This document shows positions 34,393-42,104 of a stretch of DNA of 64,000 bases, piece by piece. Below the pieces are notes generated by a model. The model was not told the origin of the DNA, did no database searches, and saw nothing but the letters and a program-made list of their open reading frames with translations. Source of the stretch: Arthrobacter_H rhombi (lineage in GTDB: Bacteria; Actinomycetota; Actinomycetes; Actinomycetales; Micrococcaceae); the NCBI RefSeq assembly GCF_039526245.1, contig NZ_BAAAIV010000019.1, positions 1 to 64,000 on the forward strand. Reading direction: 5' to 3'. Position 1 is the stretch's first letter; each line of letters starts with the position of its first letter. The position numbers were made by a program, and so were the translations under genes.

Positions 34393-35207
34393 TCGGTGAC
34401 CGAGTCACCCTCGCCATCGCGAACGGAATCGCCCATCTGGAACTGAGTCGGCCCGTGGCGCGTAACGCCATGGACCCGACCTTTGTGGAGGAGTTCGGGG
34501 CGACCATTGACCGGGTCGCGGCCGACTCATCTGTTCGGACACTCTTGATCACTGCCCAAGGCCCCTCGTTTTGCGTTGGTGGAGACCTCAAGCATTTCGC
34601 GGCCAACACGGACCGCCATGAGGAGATCCTGTGCTGGATGGTGGACCACTGGCACGAGGTGCTGGGACGACTGTCCGCCCTGGACATCCCGGTGGTCACG
34701 GCCGTCCAGGGCGGTACGGCCGGCGGCGGGCTGGGCCCGGTATGGTGCGCCGATTACGTCATCGCGGCCGAGAGCACCCGGATGGCCGGCGGCTTCGCCG
34801 ATATCGGCCTCTCCGGCGACGGCGGCGCGTCCTGGCACCTGCCCCGGTACGTCGGGCTGCGCCGGGCCCAGGCGATGATCCTCGACAACCTTCCGATTGA
34901 CGCGGCCACCGCGCTGGAGTGGGGAATCGTCAACGCCGTCGTCCCCGACGTCGAGCTCGTGGACGCCGCTTGGGCGGCGGCGCGGCGGTTCTCGCGGCGC
35001 TCGGCGACGGCCTTCAGCCAGGCCAAGCGGCTCCTGGCGGCATCGTCAACGAACGGTTATCTGGAGCACCTCCAGGCCGAGGCGGAGGCGATCCACACTT
35101 GTGCTGCGGCGGCCGATTCTGCCGAGGGGATCATGTCCTTCCTCGCCAAGGAGCAGCCGACTTTTACGGACGGATATCCGAGTGCCGTCAGCACTTTCCG
35201 CCGTTGA
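34389..35207 (+). CDS. Crotonase family protein (enoyl-CoA hydratase/isomerase)
   Basis: This 272-residue crotonase has FCVGGDLKHF, GGTAGGGLGPVWCADYVIAAES and the stretch GGFADIGLSGDGGASWHLPRYVG. Aspartate stands at the second catalytic position and the first glutamate is missing, as in PaaG-like isomerases. It starts with GTG overlapping the ligase stop. Its 3' end overlaps the 3' end of the convergent PaaX-family gene by 20 bp. It is likely translated with the ligase and acts on the CoA ester that enzyme makes. Confidence 0.85.
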   Translation: MIGDRVTLAIANGIAHLELSRPVARNAMDPTFVEEFGATIDRVAADSSVRTLLITAQGPSFCVGGDLKHFAANTDRHEEILCWMVDHWHEVLGRLSALDIPVVTAVQGGTAGGGLGPVWCADYVIAAESTRMAGGFADIGLSGDGGASWHLPRYVGLRRAQAMILDNLPIDAATALEWGIVNAVVPDVELVDAAWAAARRFSRRSATAFSQAKRLLAASSTNGYLEHLQAEAEAIHTCAAAADSAEGIMSFLAKEQPTFTDGYPSAVSTFRR

Positions 35208-36060
35208 TGGAAGCCCAGCGTCGGCTGACGGTTCCGGCCCACTCATTCCGTAGGGACTTGATATGGGACACCACCGAGCGGCCGATCCATTCAGGGAGAA
35301 GGGCTTCCGGCAACTGTGGGTCGGTGAACGGGAACCGCTGAAGCTGTCCCATGGCACGGATCTCCGTGAAGAGCAGGTCGTCGTCGCTGCTCGGGCTCGG
35401 ATCGCGGAATTCGTCATAAACCCGTGCGTAGTCCTCGGCCAGGGACGCCAGATCCCAACCGGCGGCCACGATCTCGTCCTCCGACAGCCCGACACCATCC
35501 ACGGGGCCGTAGAAGGACATCGTCGATTCGGCCAGGCCCAACCGCTCCACCACTTCGTTCACTTGTCCGCGGCGCTCACCGTGTGGGCTCAGCCAGACGC
35601 CGGGGGAGGGATTGCCGAAACCTGCCCAGGTCAGGTCGCTGTACAGCCGCTTGCGTTGCGACCGCTGCGACTGCGGGACGGTGATGAAAAGGACCAGCCA
35701 CCGAGCGTCCCAGTCGGGGAACGGGTCGCTCAGCGCAAGCACTCGATTGGAGCCCTCGTCGAAGACCTTGCGCAGGTAGGGGGTGAGGGACCAGCTGACC
35801 TCTCGGCCGTGTTTGTGCCCCTCGATCCATCCCGAATCGGCTGCCCGGATGATCGCCTGGCGGGCGGTGGCCTCCTCGAAGCCGAGGCCGCTCATCACAT
35901 ACAGCAGTGCAGAAGTCCGCGCCGCCTCATCCGTCGGCCACACCAGCTCACCCAGGATCGTCATCAGCACGGATCGCGCACTGCCTTGGGTCAATCCGGC
36001 TTGCGGTTGCCGGGGTGGCGTGGGCTCGGAGATCGTCCCGGTTCTGGTAGCGCGCGTCAT
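35188..36060 (-). CDS. PaaX-family transcriptional repressor
   Basis: This 290-residue protein has the PaaX layout. The N-terminal winged HTH (about residues 28-95) has ILGELV and TARQAIIRAADSGWIEGHK; a central Cas2-like domain contains WLVLFITVPQSQR and FGNPSPGVWLSP; and a helical C-terminal domain follows. PaaX repressors typically respond to aryl-CoA esters such as phenylacetyl-CoA. It lies directly downstream of the BcrB/BcrC-like operon, separated by a GC-rich hairpin, and it could regulate that operon or the neighbouring ligase. No PaaX operator was identified by eye. Confidence 0.88.
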   Translation of the reverse strand: MTRATRTGTISEPTPPRQPQAGLTQGSARSVLMTILGELVWPTDEAARTSALLYVMSGLGFEEATARQAIIRAADSGWIEGHKHGREVSWSLTPYLRKVFDEGSNRVLALSDPFPDWDARWLVLFITVPQSQRSQRKRLYSDLTWAGFGNPSPGVWLSPHGERRGQVNEVVERLGLAESTMSFYGPVDGVGLSEDEIVAAGWDLASLAEDYARVYDEFRDPSPSSDDDLLFTEIRAMGQLQRFPFTDPQLPEALLPEWIGRSVVSHIKSLRNEWAGTVSRRWASINGGKC

Positions 36061-36101
36061 GGTTTTCTACTCTACCGGTGCCGCCGTGGCGAAGTAAGCG
36101 C

Positions 36102-36126
36102 GGCGCCGGCCGGAAGGGCCGGCGCC
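36102..36126. terminator. GC-rich hairpin between the dehydratase-activator operon and the PaaX gene
   Basis: A perfect 10-bp stem GGCGCCGGCC/GGCCGGCGCC with a 5-nt loop lies 6 bp downstream of the activator stop (minus strand). No T-tract follows. It probably separates the two transcription units. Confidence 0.6.
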
Positions 36127-36132
36127 GTCATC

Positions 36133-37107
36133 TCACCTTCCCCCGGGCCCGGGAACGGCCAGGTGGTCCATGCTGAGGATGACCGGGACCGGTCCATTGC
36201 CCCGATGTGACGAATGGTTGTGGTCAGGGTTGCCGTCACAGCCGGTGCAATCGCTTGGCCCGGCCGTACGTTGGGCGACCAGCTGGCGGTCGGCGTCGAC
36301 GTCGGCGACCTCGAGGCTGAGGTTCCCCCGGTGTTCGTCCCGCGCGATCAGCGCGGCCCCGAGGGCACCTGCGATTTGCGGGTCGTCCAGGACGACGAGA
36401 GGCTGGCCGAGGGAATCCGAGAGGAACCGTACCAAGGCCTGGTTCTTGGCGACCCCGCCGGTCATGACCGCAGGGAACGCCTTACCGACCTGGGCAACCA
36501 GTCCCAGCGTCCGCGCCGCGACGGAGCGATGCACGGATGCGGAGATGTCCGCCGGCTCGGCGCCCTGCGCCAGCAGGGAGATCACCTCGGTTTCGGCGAA
36601 TGTGGCGCACATGCTGCTCACCTCGAGGTTCTCGCTTCCATCGAGGGCCAGGTCCACGACCTGGCGAAGGTCAACCTCCAGGGCACGGCACAGCACGTCG
36701 AAGAACCGTCCGGTGCCGCTGGCGCACCGGTCGTTGAGCGCGAACCGGTCGACCAGCCCTTCCTCGTCCACGGCGATGGCCTTGCTGTCCTGGCCGCCGA
36801 TGTCGATCACCAGGCGGACCCCTGGTGACAAGGCGGCGGCGCCCCGGGCGTGGCAGGTGATCTCGGTGAAGGTCTTGTCCGCGGACGGCACCAGCCGCCG
36901 GCCGTAGCCGGTGCTGATGGTCCGGGCAATGTCCGATGACTGCAGTCCTGCATCCTGGAGGACCTGGTCGATGGCCACACCGACCGCCTGGCGGCTGACC
37001 GCGCCCATCTGCACCACCGCGGATGAGACCATCCTGCCGTCGCTGTCCACGATCGCGGCCTTGGCTGTCGTCGATCCCAGATCGACACCCATCGTGTACC
37101 ACTGCAT
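36133..37107 (-). CDS. BadF/BadG/BcrA/BcrD-family activating ATPase for a 2-hydroxyacyl-CoA dehydratase/benzoyl-CoA reductase-type enzyme
   Basis: This 324-residue ASKHA-fold ATPase has DLGSTTAKA (phosphate 1), IDIGGQDSKAI (phosphate 2) and MTGGVAKN. The cluster ligands are Cys128 in NDRCASGTGRFFDV and Cys167 in SSMCATFAETEVISLL, almost the same positions as the 4Fe-4S-bridging cysteines of HgdC. It would form a homodimer holding one cluster and push low-potential electrons into the BcrB/BcrC-like pair using ATP. Unlike typical ~260-residue activators it has a ~60-residue C-terminal extension with CTGC (Cys287, Cys290) and an HNHSSH cluster, a possible metal site. The ATG at 37107 is chosen for its GAGGAAAAGC ribosome site. 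Confidence 0.87.
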   Translation of the reverse strand: MQWYTMGVDLGSTTAKAAIVDSDGRMVSSAVVQMGAVSRQAVGVAIDQVLQDAGLQSSDIARTISTGYGRRLVPSADKTFTEITCHARGAAALSPGVRLVIDIGGQDSKAIAVDEEGLVDRFALNDRCASGTGRFFDVLCRALEVDLRQVVDLALDGSENLEVSSMCATFAETEVISLLAQGAEPADISASVHRSVAARTLGLVAQVGKAFPAVMTGGVAKNQALVRFLSDSLGQPLVVLDDPQIAGALGAALIARDEHRGNLSLEVADVDADRQLVAQRTAGPSDCTGCDGNPDHNHSSHRGNGPVPVILSMDHLAVPGPGGR

Positions 37108-37148
37108 TGCTTTTCCTCGTCCCCTCTTGTTCACGGCATGCGCCGAAG

Positions 37149-38546
37149 CTAGCCGACCTGGGCCTTCGCGCGCTGTTGGTCGATCGATTCCAGCATGGCC
37201 ACCAAGCCGCTCTCCAGGGTCTCATCCTTGTAGAACGACGCGTCGGCCACGTCACCCTCGAAGAAGAAGGATTTGATCCCGCGATCACGTTCGGCGGTCC
37301 GGGCCAGGATGTGCTGGGGATTGGTCATCGCCCGGCAGGTCCGGGTGGAGTGGAAGGCGATGCCGTCGATGGCGTACTCGTCGCAGCGCTTGAGCAACAA
37401 CTCCTCCATGATCTTGAGTCCGTGGTTGATGGGACAGATCAGGTAGTGCTGGGCCATACCCAAAAGGGGCCTGTTCACATCGATGAGGTCCGGCTCCTGC
37501 CAGAACGAATCGTGGGTGTAGCGGCCCGCCACCACGGCGACGTCGTACTCGGCGAACTTGCGGGTCAGGAAGCCCAGCTTGTTCCAGTTCATGATGCCGT
37601 CAAAGTAGACACGGTACCGCTCGTTCTCCACCGCGGAGACGTTGTCCCGGATGCGCTGCTCGATCTCGTCCTTGACGCCCTGGAAGTAATCCACCAGCAT
37701 TTGGTTCGCCGGGAGGAAATTGATCGGGGCGATGCTCGCGACCCAGTCCCAATACGTTGCCGGGGTGGGGGCCTTGGCGCACAGTGCCATCGCCTCCAGC
37801 CGCAACTCCGAGGCCTTCTTGATGTAGTACATGTTCTCGGACAGCGCGTCCCAGTCGAAAGGACGCTTTGTCTGGTGTTCGATGAAGCTTATCAACTCCT
37901 TGAGCTGATCCTCGACATAGAGCGGCGTCGTCTCCCATTCCTCGCCGCGCAGGTAGCCGGAGTCCTTCTTGTTGCCCCAGATCATCGGCAGCGACACGTT
38001 GAACATGGGGAGCTCCTTGCCGAAGACCCGGTAGGTCATGGCGTCCCACTGCTGGCCCGTGCTGCAACCGGCATACGCATTGACGAAGAAGTCAGGGGAG
38101 GGGAGCTTGGCCGCGAGCTCTTCCTGGTCGACCATCCCGACGATGCCGTTCTGCTTTTCGGTGATGCCCTTCTGGGTCATCACCGCACAGCCCAGGTGGG
38201 TGCGGGCATAAGAACAAAGTTCGCCGATGTATCCGTACTCGGCACCGGCCTGCTGCGCCGGCTCCTCCATGTGCATCGCGGCCAGCCGGGCGGAGAACGC
38301 CTCGCCGTGGCACCACTCCAAGCCGGCGGCCTGGAAGATCGGGTTAAGGGCGGTGCCGTTGTACCAGACCACGGTCTTGCCCCGTTCGCGGGCGCTGAAG
38401 ATGTTCTCCCAGTACTCGGCGACCATCTTGCCGCCCATCTTGGTGCTGGACAGGCGGTTCGACTTGTCGGGACGATCGGGGGTCCACAGGCGGGTCGGGG
38501 AAAGATCGAGGGACTGCTTGTTGCTGTTACTGAGGTCCAGTGACAT
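37149..38546 (-). CDS. 2-hydroxyacyl-CoA dehydratase family subunit, benzoyl-CoA reductase subunit B (BcrB)-like
   Basis: This 465-residue protein of the HgdB/BcrB family has three family cysteines for a 4Fe-4S cluster: Cys111 in GELCSYART, Cys161 in YAGCSTGQQWD and Cys404 in FHSTRTCRAMTNPQ. NVSLPMIWGNKKD and the FHSxRTCR box are typical of the BcrB/BadE side of the family. With the adjacent gamma-like subunit and activating ATPase it should form a radical enzyme that dehydrates a 2-hydroxyacyl-CoA or reduces an aryl/enoyl-CoA. GGAG precedes the ATG. It starts 38 bp after the upstream gene ends, in one operon. These enzymes are normally oxygen-sensitive and rare in Micrococcales. Confidence 0.85.
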   Translation of the reverse strand: MSLDLSNSNKQSLDLSPTRLWTPDRPDKSNRLSSTKMGGKMVAEYWENIFSARERGKTVVWYNGTALNPIFQAAGLEWCHGEAFSARLAAMHMEEPAQQAGAEYGYIGELCSYARTHLGCAVMTQKGITEKQNGIVGMVDQEELAAKLPSPDFFVNAYAGCSTGQQWDAMTYRVFGKELPMFNVSLPMIWGNKKDSGYLRGEEWETTPLYVEDQLKELISFIEHQTKRPFDWDALSENMYYIKKASELRLEAMALCAKAPTPATYWDWVASIAPINFLPANQMLVDYFQGVKDEIEQRIRDNVSAVENERYRVYFDGIMNWNKLGFLTRKFAEYDVAVVAGRYTHDSFWQEPDLIDVNRPLLGMAQHYLICPINHGLKIMEELLLKRCDEYAIDGIAFHSTRTCRAMTNPQHILARTAERDRGIKSFFFEGDVADASFYKDETLESGLVAMLESIDQQRAKAQVG

Positions 38547-38584
38547 CGGATGGCTCCAGTTTCGTCAGGTGGGGTGTCGTCGGT

Positions 38585-39763
38585 TCAGGCCGGAGTGAGC
38601 TGGCGGGCCCGCTGGCGGCGGATGCGCTCCACGAATGTCTCCACGGTGGTCCGCAGCGACTCGGCCGCCAGTCCCTCGTGTTCGGTTTCGATGAGTAGTT
38701 CGGGGATCTCGCGGGTGTTGAGGGCCTTGCGCAGTTCGGGGTAGTAGAGCATGAGGGGCTCGCAGAACTTGGCCATGAGGGTGATGACACCCTCTGCGCC
38801 GGTCTCGTCCAGATTGTCGATCAGGTAGGCCTGCCAGTCCACGTTGCGTTGGACGCGCGTCCCGCAGGGAGCGGAGATGTTGCGCTCCAGGTACCAGCCC
38901 GCCAAGGCGGAGAAGGGGTCTACGCCGTCCGGGACATCGGTCGAGATGTACCGGGAGCCGTGGTAGAGGTCGTCGTTGACCACGACGACGTCGCATTCCT
39001 CGAGCAGGTCGAGCAGTTCGGGGCGGGGAGGGGCGCAGAAATGGCCGGATAAGTGCAGCCGAACCAGATGGTCGGGGGCCGGGGACTGGGGATCCAGGTG
39101 GTCCAGCAACTGCCGCAACAGACCGGTGTGCTCCTCTATGTCCATCACCATGCTGGACTTCACCAGGGCCTGGAGCCGGCTCGCGGGGATGTGCAACCGG
39201 CCGGTGCGGCGCAGCTCGAAGAACTCCCTGAGCAGGCGGCGGTTCTCGTTAAAGGCCCGGATGCTGGCGGTGAGGGCTTCTGGGGTGATGGTGACCCCGG
39301 TGATCTCCTCGACCTCGCGTCGCATGGCACCGATCTTGTCCTCCACCTGCCCCCGGCTCCAGGGGTCGTCCATGGAGCTGATGAACTGGGCGAAGTGCAT
39401 GGGCGTCTCGGGCTTCGCCCACCGGATGACATCGGCAGCACCGAGCAGCTGGACGCAGTGGTCCACCAGAACGAAGGCATCGAAGACGTCCAGCTCCCCG
39501 ACGGCGGCCTGATCGGCCACGCTGCGGGTGTAGCTGCAGTAGAACTCCGGCAACAGGCTGCGGCCCTCGGTGATCGTGGTGCGACTCTCCTGCACGATCA
39601 CGGGCAGGGCGCCGGTGGCGTGGACCAGTTCGGAGGGAAAATTCATGGGGAAGGAGCCGATAACCTTGCGGCCGGTGCGGTCCTTCCACTGCTGTGCGTA
39701 GGCAACAGGGTTCTGTGCGGCGCGCTCCAGAGCCTCAAAAGCCGTGGGGTCCAATGTATCCAT
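38585..39763 (-). CDS. 2-hydroxyacyl-CoA dehydratase family subunit, benzoyl-CoA reductase subunit C (BcrC)-like
   Basis: This 392-residue partner subunit has cysteines at 76 (FYCSYTRSVADQ), 103 (VDHCVQLL) and 334 (MAKFCEPLMLYYPELRKAL), plus a conserved HLSGHFCAPPRPELLDLLEE segment. Together they indicate an intact cluster-binding subunit of the BcrC/BadD/HgdA type. The ATG at 39763 is chosen for GGAGAG upstream; in-frame starts further 5' would run into the divergent promoter. It heads the three-gene operon. Two catalytic subunits with a single ATPase match the 2-hydroxyacyl-CoA dehydratase architecture better than four-subunit BcrABCD. Confidence 0.84.
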   Translation of the reverse strand: MDTLDPTAFEALERAAQNPVAYAQQWKDRTGRKVIGSFPMNFPSELVHATGALPVIVQESRTTITEGRSLLPEFYCSYTRSVADQAAVGELDVFDAFVLVDHCVQLLGAADVIRWAKPETPMHFAQFISSMDDPWSRGQVEDKIGAMRREVEEITGVTITPEALTASIRAFNENRRLLREFFELRRTGRLHIPASRLQALVKSSMVMDIEEHTGLLRQLLDHLDPQSPAPDHLVRLHLSGHFCAPPRPELLDLLEECDVVVVNDDLYHGSRYISTDVPDGVDPFSALAGWYLERNISAPCGTRVQRNVDWQAYLIDNLDETGAEGVITLMAKFCEPLMLYYPELRKALNTREIPELLIETEHEGLAAESLRTTVETFVERIRRQRARQLTPA

Positions 39764-39947
39764 TACGTATCTCTCCACCATTGACTGCGGGTTTTCGTTG
39801 CATCTTCCATATACGATCCGCCCACGGCTAACATTTGTCAATGAAGGGGACTCAGTTTCTAGAGATGTAGAATGTTTGGATGCTGTTCTTCACGGCATGA
39901 TGGTGCAGGACAGACCGACGAAGTGGCTCCCGAAAAAAGGAACACCG
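39764..39947. promoter_or_regulatory. Divergent promoter region of the BcrC-like operon and the alpha/beta hydrolase
   Basis: This 184 bp region is AT-richer than its surroundings (especially 39800-39885). It is the one major divergent promoter in the catabolic region where I find no TGGT-N3-ACCA site. The operon may therefore answer to another regulator, for example the PaaX protein encoded at its far end. Confidence 0.4.
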
Positions 39948-40889
39948 ATGACGATGACCGGGTCGAAACAGGCCGTTCAGGACGAGATAAGGAAGCGGAT
40001 GGAGACCACGACAACGGGGTGGATATCGTCCGCGCTGGAGATGAGGCCCCAGCGGGACTCAGTCACTGTTGGCGGTTCGCGCATCGCTTTCCGAGTATGG
40101 GGGAGCGGCCAGGGACGGGGCGTGCTCCTGGTGCACGGCGGCGGTGCCCATTCGGGATGGTGGGACCACATCGCCCCGCTGCTGGCAGGGGGTGGCAGGG
40201 TCGTGGCCCTCGACCTGTCGGGCCACGGCGACAGCGATCACCGAGACCACTACGACATGGACCAATGGGGGGCCGAGGTCCTGGAAGTCCGGCGTGTTGC
40301 CGGTCTGGATCCAGAGTGCACCCTCGTCGGCCACAGCCTGGGCGGCCTGATCACCCTCTATCTACGCGAGCAGGCAGGATCCGGGGTCAACCGTGCCATC
40401 GTGGTGGACTCGCCCGTGGGGGGACCCGACGCCCAAGAGCTGCTCGAAGCGGGCGGCTTCGTCGCCCGACACAGGCTCTACCCGTCAGAAGAAATTGCTG
40501 TGCAGCGCTTCAGGCCCATCCCTGCACAGGCATCGGTACCCGAGGTGCACGATCACGTGGCCCGCGACTCGGTGCTCCGAGCCGAGGGCGGTTGGAGTTG
40601 GAAGTTCGACGCCCGCATCTTCAACGGCACGACCCGGATGCGCACGACACTGCCGACCCCTGGCGGCCGGTTGGCATACCTGCGGGGCGAACTCGGCATG
40701 GTGCCGCCGTCGGCGCGCGGGCTGATTGAGGCTGCCGGCGGGATCTTCCTGGACCTGCCGGGCGCAGGCCACGCACCGATGCTGGACCAACCTGCGGCGC
40801 TGGTGGCGGCTCTGCGGGCGGTGACCGCGGGGTGGGACAAGCCCTCCCGAGGCGCGCGCTCGCCGTCGGGAACGAGTCACTTGCCGTAG
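39948..40889 (+). CDS. Alpha/beta-hydrolase
   Basis: This 313-residue protein has the oxyanion motif LVHGGGAHSGWW, nucleophile elbow GHSLGG, an Asp candidate in VVDSPVGGPD and a terminal GHAPM histidine. Together these form a Ser-Asp-His hydrolase. The ATG at 39948 is chosen because AAAAGGAACACCG precedes it. It diverges from the BcrC-like operon and its 3' end overlaps the convergent AliB-like gene by 13 bp. Ester, lactone, thioester and C-C hydrolase activities are all possible; the sequence does not decide between them. Confidence 0.82.
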   Translation: MTMTGSKQAVQDEIRKRMETTTTGWISSALEMRPQRDSVTVGGSRIAFRVWGSGQGRGVLLVHGGGAHSGWWDHIAPLLAGGGRVVALDLSGHGDSDHRDHYDMDQWGAEVLEVRRVAGLDPECTLVGHSLGGLITLYLREQAGSGVNRAIVVDSPVGGPDAQELLEAGGFVARHRLYPSEEIAVQRFRPIPAQASVPEVHDHVARDSVLRAEGGWSWKFDARIFNGTTRMRTTLPTPGGRLAYLRGELGMVPPSARGLIEAAGGIFLDLPGAGHAPMLDQPAALVAALRAVTAGWDKPSRGARSPSGTSHLP

Positions 40890-42040
40890 GGCACGAACTG
40901 ACGGCCGAAGAGTTCCCGGGCGATGATGATCTTCTGGATCTGCGCTGTGCCGTCCGCGATTTCGACGGCGAGCACATCGCGCAACCGTTGTTCGAATGGA
41001 AACTCACTGCTGTAGCCGAAATTGCCGTGCAGCAAAAGGCACTCGCGGATGGCCTGTCCGGCATGCAGCGGCCCATACCACTTCGTCATGGCGGCCAGTG
41101 CCGTATGCCGCTGGTTGGCGGTGCGGTGCCAGAGTGTCGAGTAGCACAGCAGCCGTGCCGCTTGCAGGTGGGTGGCGTGTTCGGCCAGGGGAAAGGAGAC
41201 GCCCTCGTACTTGGCCAGCGGGGAGCCGAAAGTGGTGCGCTGGCTGACGTATGCCACGGTTTCGTCGATGGAGACCTGCGCACAGCCGATGCCCGTCAAA
41301 GCCAGGAGCGGGCGGGTGAAGTCGAAGCCATTGAGAACCTGCCGGAAGGCCGCGCCCTCCTGGCCCAGGAGGGCATCGGCGGGTATGGACACCCGGTCCA
41401 GGTGGAGGACCCCGCGGACCAGCGGCTTCCATCCGGGATCTTCTATGGGGGCCTTGGAGATTCCCGCGCCATCCAGCGGCACCAGGAAGGCAGAGGCACC
41501 CACGTCCTGGCCGTCCCGAATCGTCCGGGCGACAAGGATGATCGCCTCGGCTTCGGGAAGCATGGTCACCGAGGTCTTCTCGCCGCTGATGACGTAGCCG
41601 CCGTCTCCGGTGGCCGTTGCAGTGGTGGTGATGGCGCTGACATCGGAACCGCATTCGGGTTCCGTGAGTCCCAAGGCCACGTAAACGCTGCCGTCCACGA
41701 GCCGGGACAGGTACTCGTCCCGGACCCGTGGACTGCCGTGTTGGGCCAACAAGGAACTCATGAGCATGACCGGGATGGCAGCGTTGGCGATGTTGAAGTC
41801 CGCATAGGCCAGTTCCTCGACCACGAGCCCAACGGCGACGAAGTCCTCCTGGGGCAATGGGTTGTGTTCCTCGCCCGCGAGCAGCCCAAAGACGCCGAGG
41901 TCGGCGACCTGACGGTGCACGTCCCAGTCGAAGCGGTCCGACCGGGCTCTCTCGAGGTATCCGGGAGCCAATTTTTCGCGGGCGAAGGCACGTACGGCGT
42001 CCCGGAGTTCCTGTTGTGTTTCCGTTAACCCGAAGTCCAT
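40877..42040 (-). CDS. aliB: Cyclohexanecarboxyl-CoA dehydrogenase-like acyl-CoA dehydrogenase
   Basis: This 387-residue acyl-CoA dehydrogenase has ALGLTEPECGSDVS (FAD), KPLVRGVLHLDRVSIPADALLG, GFDFTRPLLALTGIGCAQVSIDETVAYV and LLCYSTLWHRTANQRHTALAAMTKW. All recall the AliB/BadJ cyclohexanecarboxyl-CoA dehydrogenases. The classical base motif YEGT is replaced by ADGTAQI (Asp363). Cyclohexanecarboxyl-CoA dehydrogenases are reported to use an aspartate elsewhere as base, which fits. It would form cyclohex-1-ene-1-carboxyl-CoA. It is the last gene of the minus-strand operon starting at 47041. Confidence 0.78.
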   Translation of the reverse strand: MDFGLTETQQELRDAVRAFAREKLAPGYLERARSDRFDWDVHRQVADLGVFGLLAGEEHNPLPQEDFVAVGLVVEELAYADFNIANAAIPVMLMSSLLAQHGSPRVRDEYLSRLVDGSVYVALGLTEPECGSDVSAITTTATATGDGGYVISGEKTSVTMLPEAEAIILVARTIRDGQDVGASAFLVPLDGAGISKAPIEDPGWKPLVRGVLHLDRVSIPADALLGQEGAAFRQVLNGFDFTRPLLALTGIGCAQVSIDETVAYVSQRTTFGSPLAKYEGVSFPLAEHATHLQAARLLCYSTLWHRTANQRHTALAAMTKWYGPLHAGQAIRECLLLHGNFGYSSEFPFEQRLRDVLAVEIADGTAQIQKIIIARELFGRQFVPYGK

Positions 42041-42104
42041 GCGTGGATCCTTATCTGTTGTTTCTGGACGGAAGCTGAAATGCCCGGATCGTCGGGTTGT
42101 CGGT

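Noticed and set aside
36133..39763. Complete four-subunit benzoyl-CoA reductase (BcrABCD)
   Set aside because: Only one ATPase gene is present and there is no ferredoxin or downstream dienoyl-CoA hydratase set, so a classic anaerobic benzoate operon is not supported.
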